Shown here piece by piece: positions 37,201-46,900 of a stretch of DNA of 58,440 nucleotides; within the stretch, counting starts at the first letter, position 1; every line of letters starts with the position of its first letter. The stretch is from Bodo saltans (Eukaryota; Euglenozoa; Kinetoplastea; Eubodonida; Bodonidae), in assembly GCA_001460835.1 (NCBI GenBank), contig CYKH01001711.1, positions 1 to 58,440 on the forward strand. The letters run 5' to 3'. Below the pieces are notes generated by a model. The model was not told the DNA's origin, did not search any database, and was given only the letters and a program-made list of their open reading frames with translations. Made by a program: the position numbers and the translations under genes.

Positions 37201-39267
37201 AAAGAGCGCCAAGCAGAAGCAGACCGTCGTGTTCTGGAGATGGAGCTGCGGAATCGATATGAAGCACTCATGAACTCCGAACGTCATCGCATGGACGCGT
37301 TGATGGACCAGCATCGCACCGAGGCACGAGAACTGTACGATCGGCAACAGCAAGGGCTGCGACAACGAGATGAAGAGTGGCACCGCCAACGCCTGCAGAT
37401 GGAAGTCGATGAGAGATCTACCCATGAGCGCAATTACCAAGAAGTGCGGAACTCCGAACGTCATCGCATGGACGCGTTGATGGACCAGCATCGCACCGAG
37501 GCACGAGAACTGTACGATCGGCAACAGCAAGGGCTGCGACAACGAGATGAAGAGTGGCACCGCCAACGCCTGCAGATGGAAGTCGATGAGAGATCTACCC
37601 ATGAGCGCAATTACCAAGAAGTGCGTGAGCAGGCAGAGGCACGTGTGCATGAAGAACGCCGTCGCTTCGAGGCCGCCATGCGCCTAAGGGAGCAGGAGTT
37701 TGACGCCGAGCGTCTTCGTGGCCTGGATTCTCTTGAGAAGCAACTGCGAGACCACGAGGGAGCCACCCGTCATCAACTTCAGGCACTCAAAGATGATTAC
37801 GATCGTCGCGTGCGTATGCTCACGCAAGACATGCACCACCAACGTGAAGAATACATTGCTGACCTTGCCGACCAAGAGCGCAAGTTCCAAGAGCAGCGCG
37901 ACTCCTATGAGGAGGCTGCGATGTCAAAGTTCGAAAAGAACTTGAAGGAAATGCGCAACGTCATGGAGAAGCGCCAACGCGAGCAACAAGTTCGGGACAT
38001 TGAGCTGCGCGAGTCGATCGAAACGCAGCGGAAAGACTACGAAGCTAAGATTCATCGGCAATACCAAGACCACCTCAAATCCCACGAAGAGAGACTCATC
38101 AAGATGCAAGAGGACCGTGAGCAATCTGCCCTACGCCAAGAGAAGGAATACCAAGACCAACTGTTTGCGGTGCGACAAGACATGGAGCGCACTATGTCCA
38201 ACTACTTCTCTCAATCGGATGTCAAATCCAAAGAGGTGCTTGATGCCACGAGAACTCAGTTTGTGGCGAAGTTAGAGGAATATTACCACCTCGTCACTCA
38301 GGAACGTAAGAAGCGCGTGGACTCGGAGTCACTACTGGCGGCTGCTCACGATGAACTCGAGTCCCTTCGCCTGTCGATGGAGCAGTACAAGTTGGAGGTG
38401 CAACGAACAATGCACACCAAGTACGAAGCACTGTTTGCACAGGTACGGGAGCGCACACGTAGCGACAGAGAGGACCAAGCAAAGAAGTTGCTCGAGGATG
38501 AGGAGAAGAAGGTAGCGTCGGAAATACTTCGCCGTGAAAATGAAAAGAAGATTGATACCTTTGGATTTTCTGCTCTTAACGGCTCCTCCATTGGCGCAGT
38601 GGCAGCGTCGCCACGAGTTGGTGGCGCCCCATCGTCGTCGTCCTACGCGGCCCCACTCGGTCATGCGGCGCGCACGACAGCTACCATCATTCATCAACAA
38701 CAGGACACCATACAAACGTCGATTGGCCTAGGCACTCCCCCACCATCATCTTCCCGGCCAACACCCTCACAACGACAAACGCCCCTTCCTCACCAACAGG
38801 CGGTTGCTGTGGATGGCAGCACCGTCGATCCATTTGTCGAAACCATTCAAAAGCGACAAGAAAAGTTGAAGCAACTCTGGAACGTGCTAGACGTGCCCGA
38901 ATCAGAACGCAGCGGCTTCTCAGATCGCCTCATCGGCGCGACTCAACCCGCTGCACTAGAAGCGTTGACGTTGGAAATTCGTCGATTGGAGCAGCAGCTT
39001 CCCCTGCTAGAAGTCATCACCCGACGCGAGTTTGTGCAGCACCGTGTGCGTGAGTTGGAAAAGAAACCTGCCTCGCAAAAACAAGCCGAAGAATTTGGCC
39101 GAGAACTTCTCAAACTTACCGACCACCTGCGCAATGAAATCCCCAAGTACGAATCAAAGAATGGTCAAAAGTTCATGTTTAGAGGGAAACGGTTTATGGA
39201 CACACTACTCACCGAGGTGGAGCAAGACATTCGTGCTGCGGGCGGTATGAGACCCACAGTGTCGTAG
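34273..39267 (+). CDS. Giant coiled-coil protein with MAP65/PRC1-like C-terminal segment
   Basis: 1,664 residues, of which about 60-1430 are nearly continuous Glu/Arg/Gln-rich coiled coil. A Ser/Pro/Gln-rich hinge follows (about 1435-1515). A conserved C-terminal region begins at about 1520: IQKRQEKLKQLWNVLDVPESER resembles the ELWDxLxVPEEER segment repeated in PRC1/Ase1/MAP65 microtubule bundlers, followed by ALTLEIRRLEQQLP and an FVQHRVRELEKK helix. This suggests a microtubule- or basal-body-associated scaffold; location is inferred. A 177-bp in-frame exact duplication (37272-37625) adds 59 residues to the coil without breaking it. Confidence 0.78.
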   Translation: MSTPVRPMTDFDMSSAASLNASAVRPDAPDLSAMPSQLGGGGLRPSFVATGSREMEQRFAKQVAESEYKLLEERGRAHEREARLREELARERSAIPKLVEERVQRELADREKSTKAAESNASRIGGTGRPGGAPQQADSGEVNGLKQQLSETQRLLADAERRYQQEKRELLNLRTAQLKNESSKRGQEGDIVGRAMQVMSEYETIVRTSEENSLARLAHHMENFEKEWVRRTRSFEERKSEFEAHLMSKALEALQAHNQDVDAIGQEIAQKTLDMLRQQSSSRLQLEEEVMHHAEQFKVQYKEMLETEFRERCRMYDEKLADRERNLSTILEHERKRIIEAEQKVITEHEAMHVQALNEAMRDISQLREQLVREHQEQQAKAMQDLVERRNSMRDEQSHVIAQVSERVKDVERQCFEAVDSAQNALREMQVHLINKEAEMAKQLLETSAEKEQSRLKEIAALRQDVERHWKGVVEELRSQHLVDIERVTVGFQERLDREHSDQHSKEAELRRAYEQRMIRVEEAADQRWAARVTEGSNALDRHLEVIQALRDDNEQLSAQLSSLQQQFMLREQELGQKVGQIQREHEAVWHRKMEEMRVRYDQLLDEALGGPSGESVSRAEHEKILETVRELEERCVQIKQHEANRLQHERDHLNELWKSRLEEERGDRAIWEQDQLKHMGDLRAEVYADARRKETEVLRRAEQERLRFHEEAMGRTVEERKDRDAFEERVRIEGETRVREAEEELNDAYNEKVRILERRVEEKEIVLERRRLDLKREYTAMEEASKNQAAEWLEKEKREILSDVKSFHEKLVEEQQRIETDRITFEQRLTLQYAEAFEQAKVALQAHITTITRNHIEYWALCEQEWLQHRADEMRLLFEQRVEFEKMIKSQTKRDLHHEREKINSMLAGERAALDARENDIFARADQMRQELEATARDRALNLLDQRNQIHETAEIKRAEEEAKIWEQLEKRILEKERQAEADRRVLEMELRNRYEALMNSERHRMDALMDQHRTEARELYDRQQQGLRQRDEEWHRQRLQMEVDERSTHERNYQEVRNSERHRMDALMDQHRTEARELYDRQQQGLRQRDEEWHRQRLQMEVDERSTHERNYQEVREQAEARVHEERRRFEAAMRLREQEFDAERLRGLDSLEKQLRDHEGATRHQLQALKDDYDRRVRMLTQDMHHQREEYIADLADQERKFQEQRDSYEEAAMSKFEKNLKEMRNVMEKRQREQQVRDIELRESIETQRKDYEAKIHRQYQDHLKSHEERLIKMQEDREQSALRQEKEYQDQLFAVRQDMERTMSNYFSQSDVKSKEVLDATRTQFVAKLEEYYHLVTQERKKRVDSESLLAAAHDELESLRLSMEQYKLEVQRTMHTKYEALFAQVRERTRSDREDQAKKLLEDEEKKVASEILRRENEKKIDTFGFSALNGSSIGAVAASPRVGGAPSSSSYAAPLGHAARTTATIIHQQQDTIQTSIGLGTPPPSSSRPTPSQRQTPLPHQQAVAVDGSTVDPFVETIQKRQEKLKQLWNVLDVPESERSGFSDRLIGATQPAALEALTLEIRRLEQQLPLLEVITRREFVQHRVRELEKKPASQKQAEEFGRELLKLTDHLRNEIPKYESKNGQKFMFRGKRFMDTLLTEVEQDIRAAGGMRPTVS
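37272..37625 (+). repeat. 177-bp in-frame tandem duplication
   Basis: Copies 37272-37448 and 37449-37625 look identical, each encoding the same 59-residue coiled-coil segment (starts NSERHRMDALMDQH). Length is divisible by three and keeps the frame, but 59 residues is not a whole number of heptads. Confidence 0.95.
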
Positions 39268-39509
39268 GGGGGAGAATTGCCGGGTTGGATGTGAAGTATC
39301 GTCAAACAACTTTTTTGATCGCTTTTTTTTGTCAAACGACCACGTACAGGAGTGACCCGCTACTTTTGGTGGGCATAGATAGAAAACGCACAATCGAAAT
39401 AAGCTTTTGCCTGACGCTCTCTGTAACCGTAGTGACGAGGACTGAGATGTTTGTTTTTTCCTCATTCGAATTGAAAGTGCCCTAGAAAGGTTAAACTACA
39501 ACAAAAGCG

Positions 39510-41111
39510 ATGTCCTTCTTGCAAGGCGTCACAAGCTTTTTGGAAAGTGTTGATCAAAAGGCTGGTGAAATGTCGCGACGGACCGATGGCAACCAACAAC
39601 AGTATGAGGAAGACGACGACCACCAGTATGTACATCACTCGACGCCCGATACCTCTTTCACCGTGCAGGATGCAGCAGCATCGCGAGATCAGCCTGCTTC
39701 TCTCGATGAATTACGGACGCCTGCTGAGAGCGCAAAATTGATTCAATCACTCCTTCAAGCGCAGTCACAACTATCTGCGCGCCACGAGAAGGATCTCACC
39801 GAAAAGCACGCACAATATCAACAACTGGAAAAGAAGCTGGCAGACCTCCAGGCTCATAGCAGAGCAGCGGATGCGAAAGTGACGGAACTGTTAGCCACCG
39901 TCGACGCATCACAGTCCACTATTCATCAACTGAGGGAGGAGTTATCGAATGCCAAGTCGGTTGCCTCGTCCTCGGATGAGGCCAGCAGTGCTCTTAAGTC
40001 GGAGTTGCACCACTTGCAAGAGGAACTCCAGCGGTCTACGGATGAGAAAAAATCCGTCGCCTTTGAAGCCGCGGCTCTCAGAGACGCAAAGAAACGGGCA
40101 GAGGCGCAGTATGAATCCGTGCAGTCAGAGCTCAACGACTACCGACGCCGCGTTAAGTTTCTCCTTGAAGAAAAGGATCGCCGTATTATCGAACTAGAAA
40201 ATGCCTCTTCATCAACCAACACTAGTGGCACACCACTGCAACCTGTGCCCTCCGCATCATCGCCGCTATCCGCCGCTCAGACGGAGCAGTTTGAGCGCAG
40301 TGCAGCGCAGCAGACAGAACGCATCGCATCGCTCGAGGAAAAGGTGCACCACTTATCAGAGCTTCTAGCCTTAGAGAAATCATCTGCAGAGGCTGCACGG
40401 CTGGAGTCCATTACGATTCAAGATGCCAAGAGAGTTGTCCAGCAGCAGTTAGACGAAGCAGACCGTCAGTTTGAAGCGGAGCGCGCTGCGCACAGCGAAA
40501 CACGAGCACTGAAGAACCACCTTGACTCAGAGGTGGAATCTCTCCAACGCGAATTGAAGGCGAAGAAATCACAATCCAGTGCGCAGTCCGGTGGTGGTCA
40601 TCAGGACGCCCTGGGGTTGGAGCTGCGTGTTCGTGAGCTCGCGGAGATGCTCATGGAAAAGCAAGCAGCGTTGGAGGCGAAGCGTAGCGAAGCCGACCAG
40701 TGGAGAACTCGATTCGAAGTATCTCAACAGCGTCTGCGTGAAGCGGAGTCCGTTCACGCTGCGATGTCAAGTGGGCCGGGTGCTCGAGGGAGCCAACAAT
40801 CGCGCTCTGCACGTGCGCTCTATGTGGATGAAGAATCCAATTTGCTGCTTGCGGGCGATATGGGAGAGCTGGGAAGGACTAAATTTATTCGCAACCTCTC
40901 GGCCAAGGGGGGATGGGGGGAGCAGGTTGCGAATGCTGCCCAAGGCCTCGACAAGGTTTCATTGAAAACAGGATCATTCTTGCGTCGAAACGCGCTTCTT
41001 CGTGTCATGCTAGTTGCGTACGTCATGATGCTGCACGTGTGGGTGTTTCTGGTTCTGACGATGTCCGCTGTGCCCTCCGACCCACGGCGCGCGGTAGGAC
41101 CTCCTGTGTAG
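39510..41111 (+). CDS. Golgin-84-like, C-terminally anchored coiled-coil protein
   Basis: 533 residues. The start MSFLQGVTSFLESVDQKAGE resembles the short amphipathic N-terminus of golgin-84. Residues 85-440 are coiled coil with a Ser-rich break near 235. The C-terminus, KVSLKTGSFLRRNALLRVML then AYVMMLHVWVFLVLTM, matches the diagnostic golgin-84/CASP tail (xLGxFLRRYPxxRVFVxxYMxxLHLWVMxVL), a tail anchor in the Golgi membrane. Golgin-84 tethers intra-Golgi vesicles. Upstream T-rich DNA at 39448-39460 could hold the trans-splice acceptor. Confidence 0.82.
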   Translation: MSFLQGVTSFLESVDQKAGEMSRRTDGNQQQYEEDDDHQYVHHSTPDTSFTVQDAAASRDQPASLDELRTPAESAKLIQSLLQAQSQLSARHEKDLTEKHAQYQQLEKKLADLQAHSRAADAKVTELLATVDASQSTIHQLREELSNAKSVASSSDEASSALKSELHHLQEELQRSTDEKKSVAFEAAALRDAKKRAEAQYESVQSELNDYRRRVKFLLEEKDRRIIELENASSSTNTSGTPLQPVPSASSPLSAAQTEQFERSAAQQTERIASLEEKVHHLSELLALEKSSAEAARLESITIQDAKRVVQQQLDEADRQFEAERAAHSETRALKNHLDSEVESLQRELKAKKSQSSAQSGGGHQDALGLELRVRELAEMLMEKQAALEAKRSEADQWRTRFEVSQQRLREAESVHAAMSSGPGARGSQQSRSARALYVDEESNLLLAGDMGELGRTKFIRNLSAKGGWGEQVANAAQGLDKVSLKTGSFLRRNALLRVMLVAYVMMLHVWVFLVLTMSAVPSDPRRAVGPPV

Positions 41112-41287
41112 TGCGTGAGGCACACTGCTGCTGCTGTAGCCACACACAACTTATCTACGTTGCTCATCAACAAGATTGAAATAACGAAACATTGTCAAAA
41201 GAATTTAACTTGCACATTACAATCTTATGGTTTGTTCTTTCTTTGAATATCGGAGAGTAAATTTTCCAAGTTTAAAGGGATCCATAG

Positions 41288-43051
41288 ATGCAGCCGCTAG
41301 ACCGCGAACCCTTGGTCCCCACCCTGGACACGGAGGTGCGCAGTGCTCTTCGTGCAGCAGGGGCACCGATCCAGCTCTTCTCAGAGGGCCCCCCTCAGCG
41401 GCGGCACCGACTACGACTGATCATGTCTGAGCAACGCTGGCTGGATGTGGGCGCCTTGTATCGTGCGTGCGGTGTGCAAGTGAACCCCAATGCAACAGCA
41501 GCACAGCAGCGCCCAGCTAATCAAGGGAAGGAGCAGTACTCACGCGGCCCAGTGGAGCTGACGGACCTCAGGAAACACATTTTGGAGTGCTCGGTGATAC
41601 GAAGTCAATCTCGATTGCAGCAGCTGAAACTTGACGGGATTACCTTTCAACAACTTGGTGCGGAGAAGTTACAGAGTCGTCTTGATGCGACAGTGAAGTC
41701 GAAGGTCTTCACGCTCACTCGCAGACTAACCTCAATGAACGTTGGTATCGAGCGCATCAGTTGCGGGGACGATGACGAGGCCCATCCTATGCGAGTGGGG
41801 CTGACAACAGTAGCTGCACTGCCTTCATCGTCGTCGGCCACGATTGTCACGGGAGACGCTGCCGGAGTCGTCACGGTATGGGACGCACATTCGGGGAAGG
41901 TGGTGACATCGCAACATCTACACGTGCTGGGCTATGGCCGTGTCAACAGTATTGTGGCCCTCCCTCCTATTCACCATTCCCGATCGTTCGTTGCGTGCGC
42001 TAGAAATAAAGCCTCCGTGTCACTGCTACGTCTGGTGGACGACGAGGAAAACGCAGCGAAGGTGGACATGACGGAGCTTACCTCTTCCACGGTGCCACAC
42101 CGTGGCGTGTTTCACCGCCTCGCAGCTGATCCGACAGGAACACTGATTGCAGCCACCAGCAACGATTGCCTTGTGCGTGTATGGGATGCTCGCACCTCCT
42201 CGCCGACGTTTACGTATGCTCTTGACGGCCTTGTTGAGGGACGCAAGGCGCTTGACGTTGCGTTTCACCCGGACGGCTCGCTGCTCTCTGTCACCGATGC
42301 CGCAGGCAGATGCACGACGTGGGATCAGCGGAGTGGAAAATGTGTGTTTTCTACATGGCACGTGCCTCACACGTGTGCTGTGGCGTCTTGCGTTGCATGG
42401 TCGCCCAACGGTATTCAGTTTGCTACCGGTGGAACGGATCATGCGGTGCACGTGTGGGATGCGCGTGCGTTGGCCCTGTCGCAGAAGGACAGCTTGTCCG
42501 ATGCATCGACGCTGCCGCTTCTGACTGTTGTGCCGCACTACGATGTCATTACGTCACTATCATTTGTGCCCCTCCAAGCAGCCGACGGCTTCCCGGGCAC
42601 ATTGTCCATCAGCGCCCCGTTGCTATGCACAACTTCGTTAGACGGGACGGTGAAGTTTCACGACACGCTGTGCAGTGGCCGAACAGTCCATACGATTTCT
42701 ACGAACTATGCGGAGGGCGGCGTGCGTTCTCACTGCTGGTCGACGACCACATCAGGTGCGCGTCAATTGGTCGCTGTGACCTGTGCACGCCACTGGACTT
42801 CATGGTCAACAGATGTAGATGGCCACGAGGGCGTGGTGGCTAACGACGTGACAGTGGCGAGAACAGCGCCGAAGATGGACGCAGGGGCTATTGCGGTGTC
42901 TGGCCCCGTTGATGAAGCCGACGACGATGACGATGACGACGATATGGCGGATCTGAGGAAGCCTCGTGCCATACCACCGCCGTCCACAGTGGCCCCCACT
43001 GCGGAGGACGAGGATGATGAGGACGACATGGCTTCTCTTAGAAAGCGCTGA
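41288..43051 (+). CDS. PRP4: U4/U6 snRNP protein PRP4-like (SFM + WD40)
   Basis: 587 residues. Residues about 15-46, TEVRSALRAAGAPIQLFSEG then PPQRRHRLRLIM, match the splicing-factor motif of Prp4 (VxxxLRxLGEPITLFGEGPxDRRERLR). After a linker, about seven WD40 blades occupy residues 165-525 (GVVTVWDAHSGKVV, LVRVWDARTSSPT, GRCTTWDQRSGKCV, HAVHVWDARALAL). The tail is Asp-rich and duplicated: DDDDDDDMADLRK and later DDEDDMASLRK. Prp4 pairs with Prp3 on U4/U6 and in kinetoplastids serves the trans-splicing spliceosome. Start ATG at 41288. Confidence 0.8.
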   Translation: MQPLDREPLVPTLDTEVRSALRAAGAPIQLFSEGPPQRRHRLRLIMSEQRWLDVGALYRACGVQVNPNATAAQQRPANQGKEQYSRGPVELTDLRKHILECSVIRSQSRLQQLKLDGITFQQLGAEKLQSRLDATVKSKVFTLTRRLTSMNVGIERISCGDDDEAHPMRVGLTTVAALPSSSSATIVTGDAAGVVTVWDAHSGKVVTSQHLHVLGYGRVNSIVALPPIHHSRSFVACARNKASVSLLRLVDDEENAAKVDMTELTSSTVPHRGVFHRLAADPTGTLIAATSNDCLVRVWDARTSSPTFTYALDGLVEGRKALDVAFHPDGSLLSVTDAAGRCTTWDQRSGKCVFSTWHVPHTCAVASCVAWSPNGIQFATGGTDHAVHVWDARALALSQKDSLSDASTLPLLTVVPHYDVITSLSFVPLQAADGFPGTLSISAPLLCTTSLDGTVKFHDTLCSGRTVHTISTNYAEGGVRSHCWSTTTSGARQLVAVTCARHWTSWSTDVDGHEGVVANDVTVARTAPKMDAGAIAVSGPVDEADDDDDDDDMADLRKPRAIPPPSTVAPTAEDEDDEDDMASLRKR

Positions 43052-43184
43052 CGTTACATCGTTAAGTCATTGTCATTGTCGGACAACTACAATTGATTTT
43101 GTGTTTTTAACTTTTCTTTGCGGTGCATTTTCTCTTTCAAAAAATAACAAAGTTGAGATTATTTTTGTCTGCACCACTATTCAC

Positions 43185-43212
43185 CTTTGTCGCCTTCCTT
43201 CTTCTACACAAG
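43185..43212 (+). promoter_or_regulatory. Probable spliced-leader acceptor of calmodulin-like gene
   Basis: CCTTTGTCGCCTTCCTTCTT, then CTACACAAG, lies 18 nt before the ATG at 43230. Confidence 0.55.
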
Positions 43213-43229
43213 AGCAATAATTGTCACAC

Positions 43230-43697
43230 ATGTCTTTAGAGGCCCACTTGAAGGTGTTTGACTTACACGACGCAGATTACCGGAGAGTATTGTCCAAGAA
43301 GGAGGTGGCTAACGTCTTGCGGACATGCGGCCGACTGGCGACGCAGAAGGAGATGGACGATCTTTTAAAGACTTACGCCGACCCGATGTCGAGAACTGAC
43401 TTCGCAGAGCTAGTAAAATCGCTGAAGCCTGGCCCAAAGGAAGGCGACTTGCTTGTCGCCCTTCAAGCCTTTGATCATAAAGAGCTTGGTACTCTGTCAC
43501 GTGTGGAGGTGTCGTCCATCTTTACCCAAATGACGGAACGTGTGTCCCAACAGGAATTGACTGCAGTATTAGAGGGGTTGGCATTTGGGACTGACGATCG
43601 TGTTGCCATCACTTCCATTGTAGCAAAGCTGATGGCGCCCATGACGTCAGTGCGTGTCCCTATCAATGACGTTGGCACTCGCATTCAGCAACGGTGA
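43230..43697 (+). CDS. Calmodulin-like EF-hand protein with degenerate loops
   Basis: 155 residues from the ATG at 43230, chosen because the codon at 43221 is TTG. The layout is that of calmodulin or myosin light chain: two lobes, each with paired helices (KKEVANVLRTCGRLATQKEM, later SRVEVSSIFTQMTERVSQQE, the 'ELxxVLxxLGxxxTxxEl' pattern). The loops, for example DLHDADYRRVLSKKE and DHKELGTLSRVE, lack a full set of acidic calcium ligands, so calcium binding is doubtful. It may act as a light chain on an IQ protein, and an IQ-rich gene lies just downstream, but that link is inference. Confidence 0.72.
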   Translation: MSLEAHLKVFDLHDADYRRVLSKKEVANVLRTCGRLATQKEMDDLLKTYADPMSRTDFAELVKSLKPGPKEGDLLVALQAFDHKELGTLSRVEVSSIFTQMTERVSQQELTAVLEGLAFGTDDRVAITSIVAKLMAPMTSVRVPINDVGTRIQQR

Positions 43698-43822
43698 TGG
43701 AAGAGGGCAGCGTATTTCCGCCAGCATTTGGAGTTTTGTTTGTTGTACTATCGAGCCAAACACAGGTGTCTCATATCTACATTGTCAATGTGTCGTCAAT
43801 GCCGCACCTTCATAACAATTAC

Positions 43823-43854
43823 TTTTTTTTGCCACTTCTCTTTTCTCGCGATAG
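43823..43854 (+). promoter_or_regulatory. Probable spliced-leader acceptor of TPR-IQ gene
   Basis: T8, then GCCACTTCTCTTTTCTCGCG and ATAG, lies 58 nt before the ATG at 43913. Confidence 0.55.
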
Positions 43855-43912
43855 ATTGAGCTCATCGCTACAATCAATCTCTCATTTAGGAAAATAACAA
43901 GAAAAGAAAAGA

Positions 43913-46900
43913 ATGAGCAGCGCAACAACCGCCCCTATTGTAGCAGCTGGTGGCAGCAGTGGTGAGGGAGGTTCTAGCCGTGTTGCTGTAGACGAAGCGT
44001 ACCAGAAGATTCAATTCTTGTTAGATATCTCTCGCCGCCTGGACGAGGATGGCAATGTGCTGGAGGCGGTGAAGAGTACCGAAACGGCGCTGATCCTCCG
44101 ACGCAACTCAGAACGTTTGTATCCAGAGCTCGCCCTTCGCTTTTCTACCAGTCTCCTCAAGCAGTCCCAAGAACTGGTGTTGAAGTGCAACAGTGTTGCC
44201 GTGGCCTCCTTCCAGGACAACAACTACGACGCGGCGTCCTTCTTGCTCAACAAGGCACTATTCCTCACCGACGAGTTCGAAGAAACAAATTTATTCGGCG
44301 ATGCTGACCACGACAGACTCCGACTTCGTGCTGCGACCTACAACAACCTTGGTTGCTTAGAGAAGCGACGAGGTCGTCTGCATCCGTCCCTAGACCATCT
44401 GCAGAAAGCAGCTCAGTTAGAAGTCTCGGTAGATCCCGACGTGGGAGCGTCCCCCAGCACGTACTTGAATTTATGCACCGTCCTCAACAAGTTGGGCAAC
44501 CATGTGGCTGCGGTGTCCGCTGCACAGAGAGCAATCGACACGCTCCACTTCCAAGCGCAGCAAGGGCTAGACCAGTACCCGAACTTTCCTATCATGCTCG
44601 CCGTCGCGTTTTACAATTTAGGCGCATCTTTGGAGAGCTGCGACCGCCCCGGCGATGTTGTACAAGCCCTCGAGGCATACCAATCTGTTCTTGACACAGA
44701 GCAGCGCTATCGCCTCGACCCATCCAACCCAACGGTAAGGCAAGCGTCTGAAGCGCTGCGACGAATTCAGAGTACACAGCCCAACGCGCTCGTGCTCCCT
44801 CGCGCTACGTCTCGTGGAGGTGCCAATCCACGCATGTTCACGACAGCAAACGCGCACGGTGGTGGCCCGCTGATGAGCGGCCGAGCATCTGGTGAGCTCG
44901 TCCCTGTACCCCCAAAACAAAAACGTGCAGAGGGCGCCGCTCCCTACACGCTGAGCTCCTTCCGTGTGTCAACCCGTGGTGGTTCCGTTGCTCCTCAAGG
45001 AGGCAACCAACCATCTGGATCTTTAGGAGACGCCGCCAATCGCCACGCGGAGCGCATTCAAGCACGCCAACGCAAGAAGCAAGAAAACGCTGAGAGAGAT
45101 CAAATGGCTCTCCAACGCGCCCAGCGTGCTCATGTCAAGGAAAAGGAGGAGAAGCAACGCCGTGAACGAGAGGCCGAAGCTGCTCGTCGCGAAGAGATGG
45201 CGAAGGCCTTGTATGAGAAAATGGTGCACGGTCTCCGGGCTGATGAGATCAAGCGCGTGAAGAACGCTGCGAAGAAAATTCAAAAAGTGTTTCGCGGGTG
45301 GATGGCGCGCTCCCTCGTCGGCAAGATGCAACAAGCAGCCACCAAGATCCAATCCGTCGTGCGATCGTGGTTAACTCGCGTGCATATTCACCGCTCAGAA
45401 GAGGAGCGCCAGCAACGAGCGGCACGTGAGGCCAACTACAAGCGGCAGTCAGGAGCGTGCATCCGTATCCAAGAGAGGGTCCGCATGTTCCTTAGGAGAC
45501 TTGAACTTATCCGCCAGTATCGTGCGAGAAAATTGCGCCGGCACTGCTGCGCCAAGGCAATCCAACGCGTCTTCAAGCACTACCGCCAACGTCGGGAGCA
45601 GCGCGTCCTTGCGCAGATGGAGGCGGAACGCACCGCCGATGAGCGCCGAAGTCACTTGCAGCACGACGCCGCCAGGAAAATCCAGCACATGTTCCGCAAC
45701 TTTAAAATGCGCCGTATCACTCGAGTGGTGTCCATGGAGCAGAAGCGGCGAGCAAAGGCAGCAACTTCCATCCAGGCGTTGGTTCGAAAAAAAAAAGATC
45801 CAGCACATGTTCCGCAACTTTAAAATGCGCCGCATTACTCGAGTGGTGTCAATGGAGCAGAAGCGGCGAGCAAAGGCAGCAACTTCCATCCAGGCGTTGG
45901 TTCGTGGTGTTCTCACGCGTGTGTGGTTCAAACACTACCGCATGTATCGCAGGCAGCAGGAGCTGAGCAGCTCTAAAAACCTCAGGGCCATCATTCGCAT
46001 CCAAGCAGCGTGGCGTAGTGGCCTTGCTCGTCGCAACTTACATCGTCGCAGGACGGAGCACAACTACCGCCAACATGTGGCGCTGGTGTTTAGGTCCGCT
46101 CGGCGTATTCAGTGCGCCATCCGATGCTTCTTGGCTCGTAAGAAGGCCAACCCCCTTCGTGCCCAACATCACCGCCGCCTCGACGCGGTCGATAAGATCC
46201 AGCGGTTTTATGTCATGTACAAGACCCGCTGTGCGTACCTGAAGCGACGTGACGCCGCGCGTCGAATGAAGGCAGCTGCGTTGATTCAAAACTGGTTCCG
46301 GGAGAGGCTCATCACGAACAAGCACAATGAGACTGCGCGGTACCACGCAGCGATCCAGCGCCGTCAACGGTTGGCGTTGCTCCAGACGCAGGGTGCGGTC
46401 CTCCTGCAGTCGGTCATGCAGATGATCATGAGTTCTCGCATTGTGGAGAGCATGAGGAATTCATTCCTGAAGCAATCTGCCATTGCGCTGATTGTTCAAA
46501 AGGCGGGCCGTGGCCTGACCAGCAGGCGTGATACTGCAGTGTTGAAGGACTGCGCCGTCATCGTGGATGCACGACGCCGCGTGGCACAGCAGCGCAACGC
46601 CGCTGCCTGTACTATTCAGCGAGCAACACGGTGCTTCCTCGCCAAGCGCAGAACAGAAACCCTTCGCTTACGCCGTGCCGCGGCTCTGATGATTTCCAAG
46701 ACTTACCGCATGCACCGAGGGAAGCAAGAGTTACGTGCATTGCGTGCCGAGCGCGACGCCATTCGTCGTGAGAAGAGTGTGCGTGTGATTCAGAAGTTAG
46801 CCCGCAAGTTCATCCGGCGCCTTGAGCTCCGCCGTCTGGACGAGTACTACGCGGAGAAGCACCGACAGAAGCGTATCTTGATGCGCAAGGAGGAAGCCGC

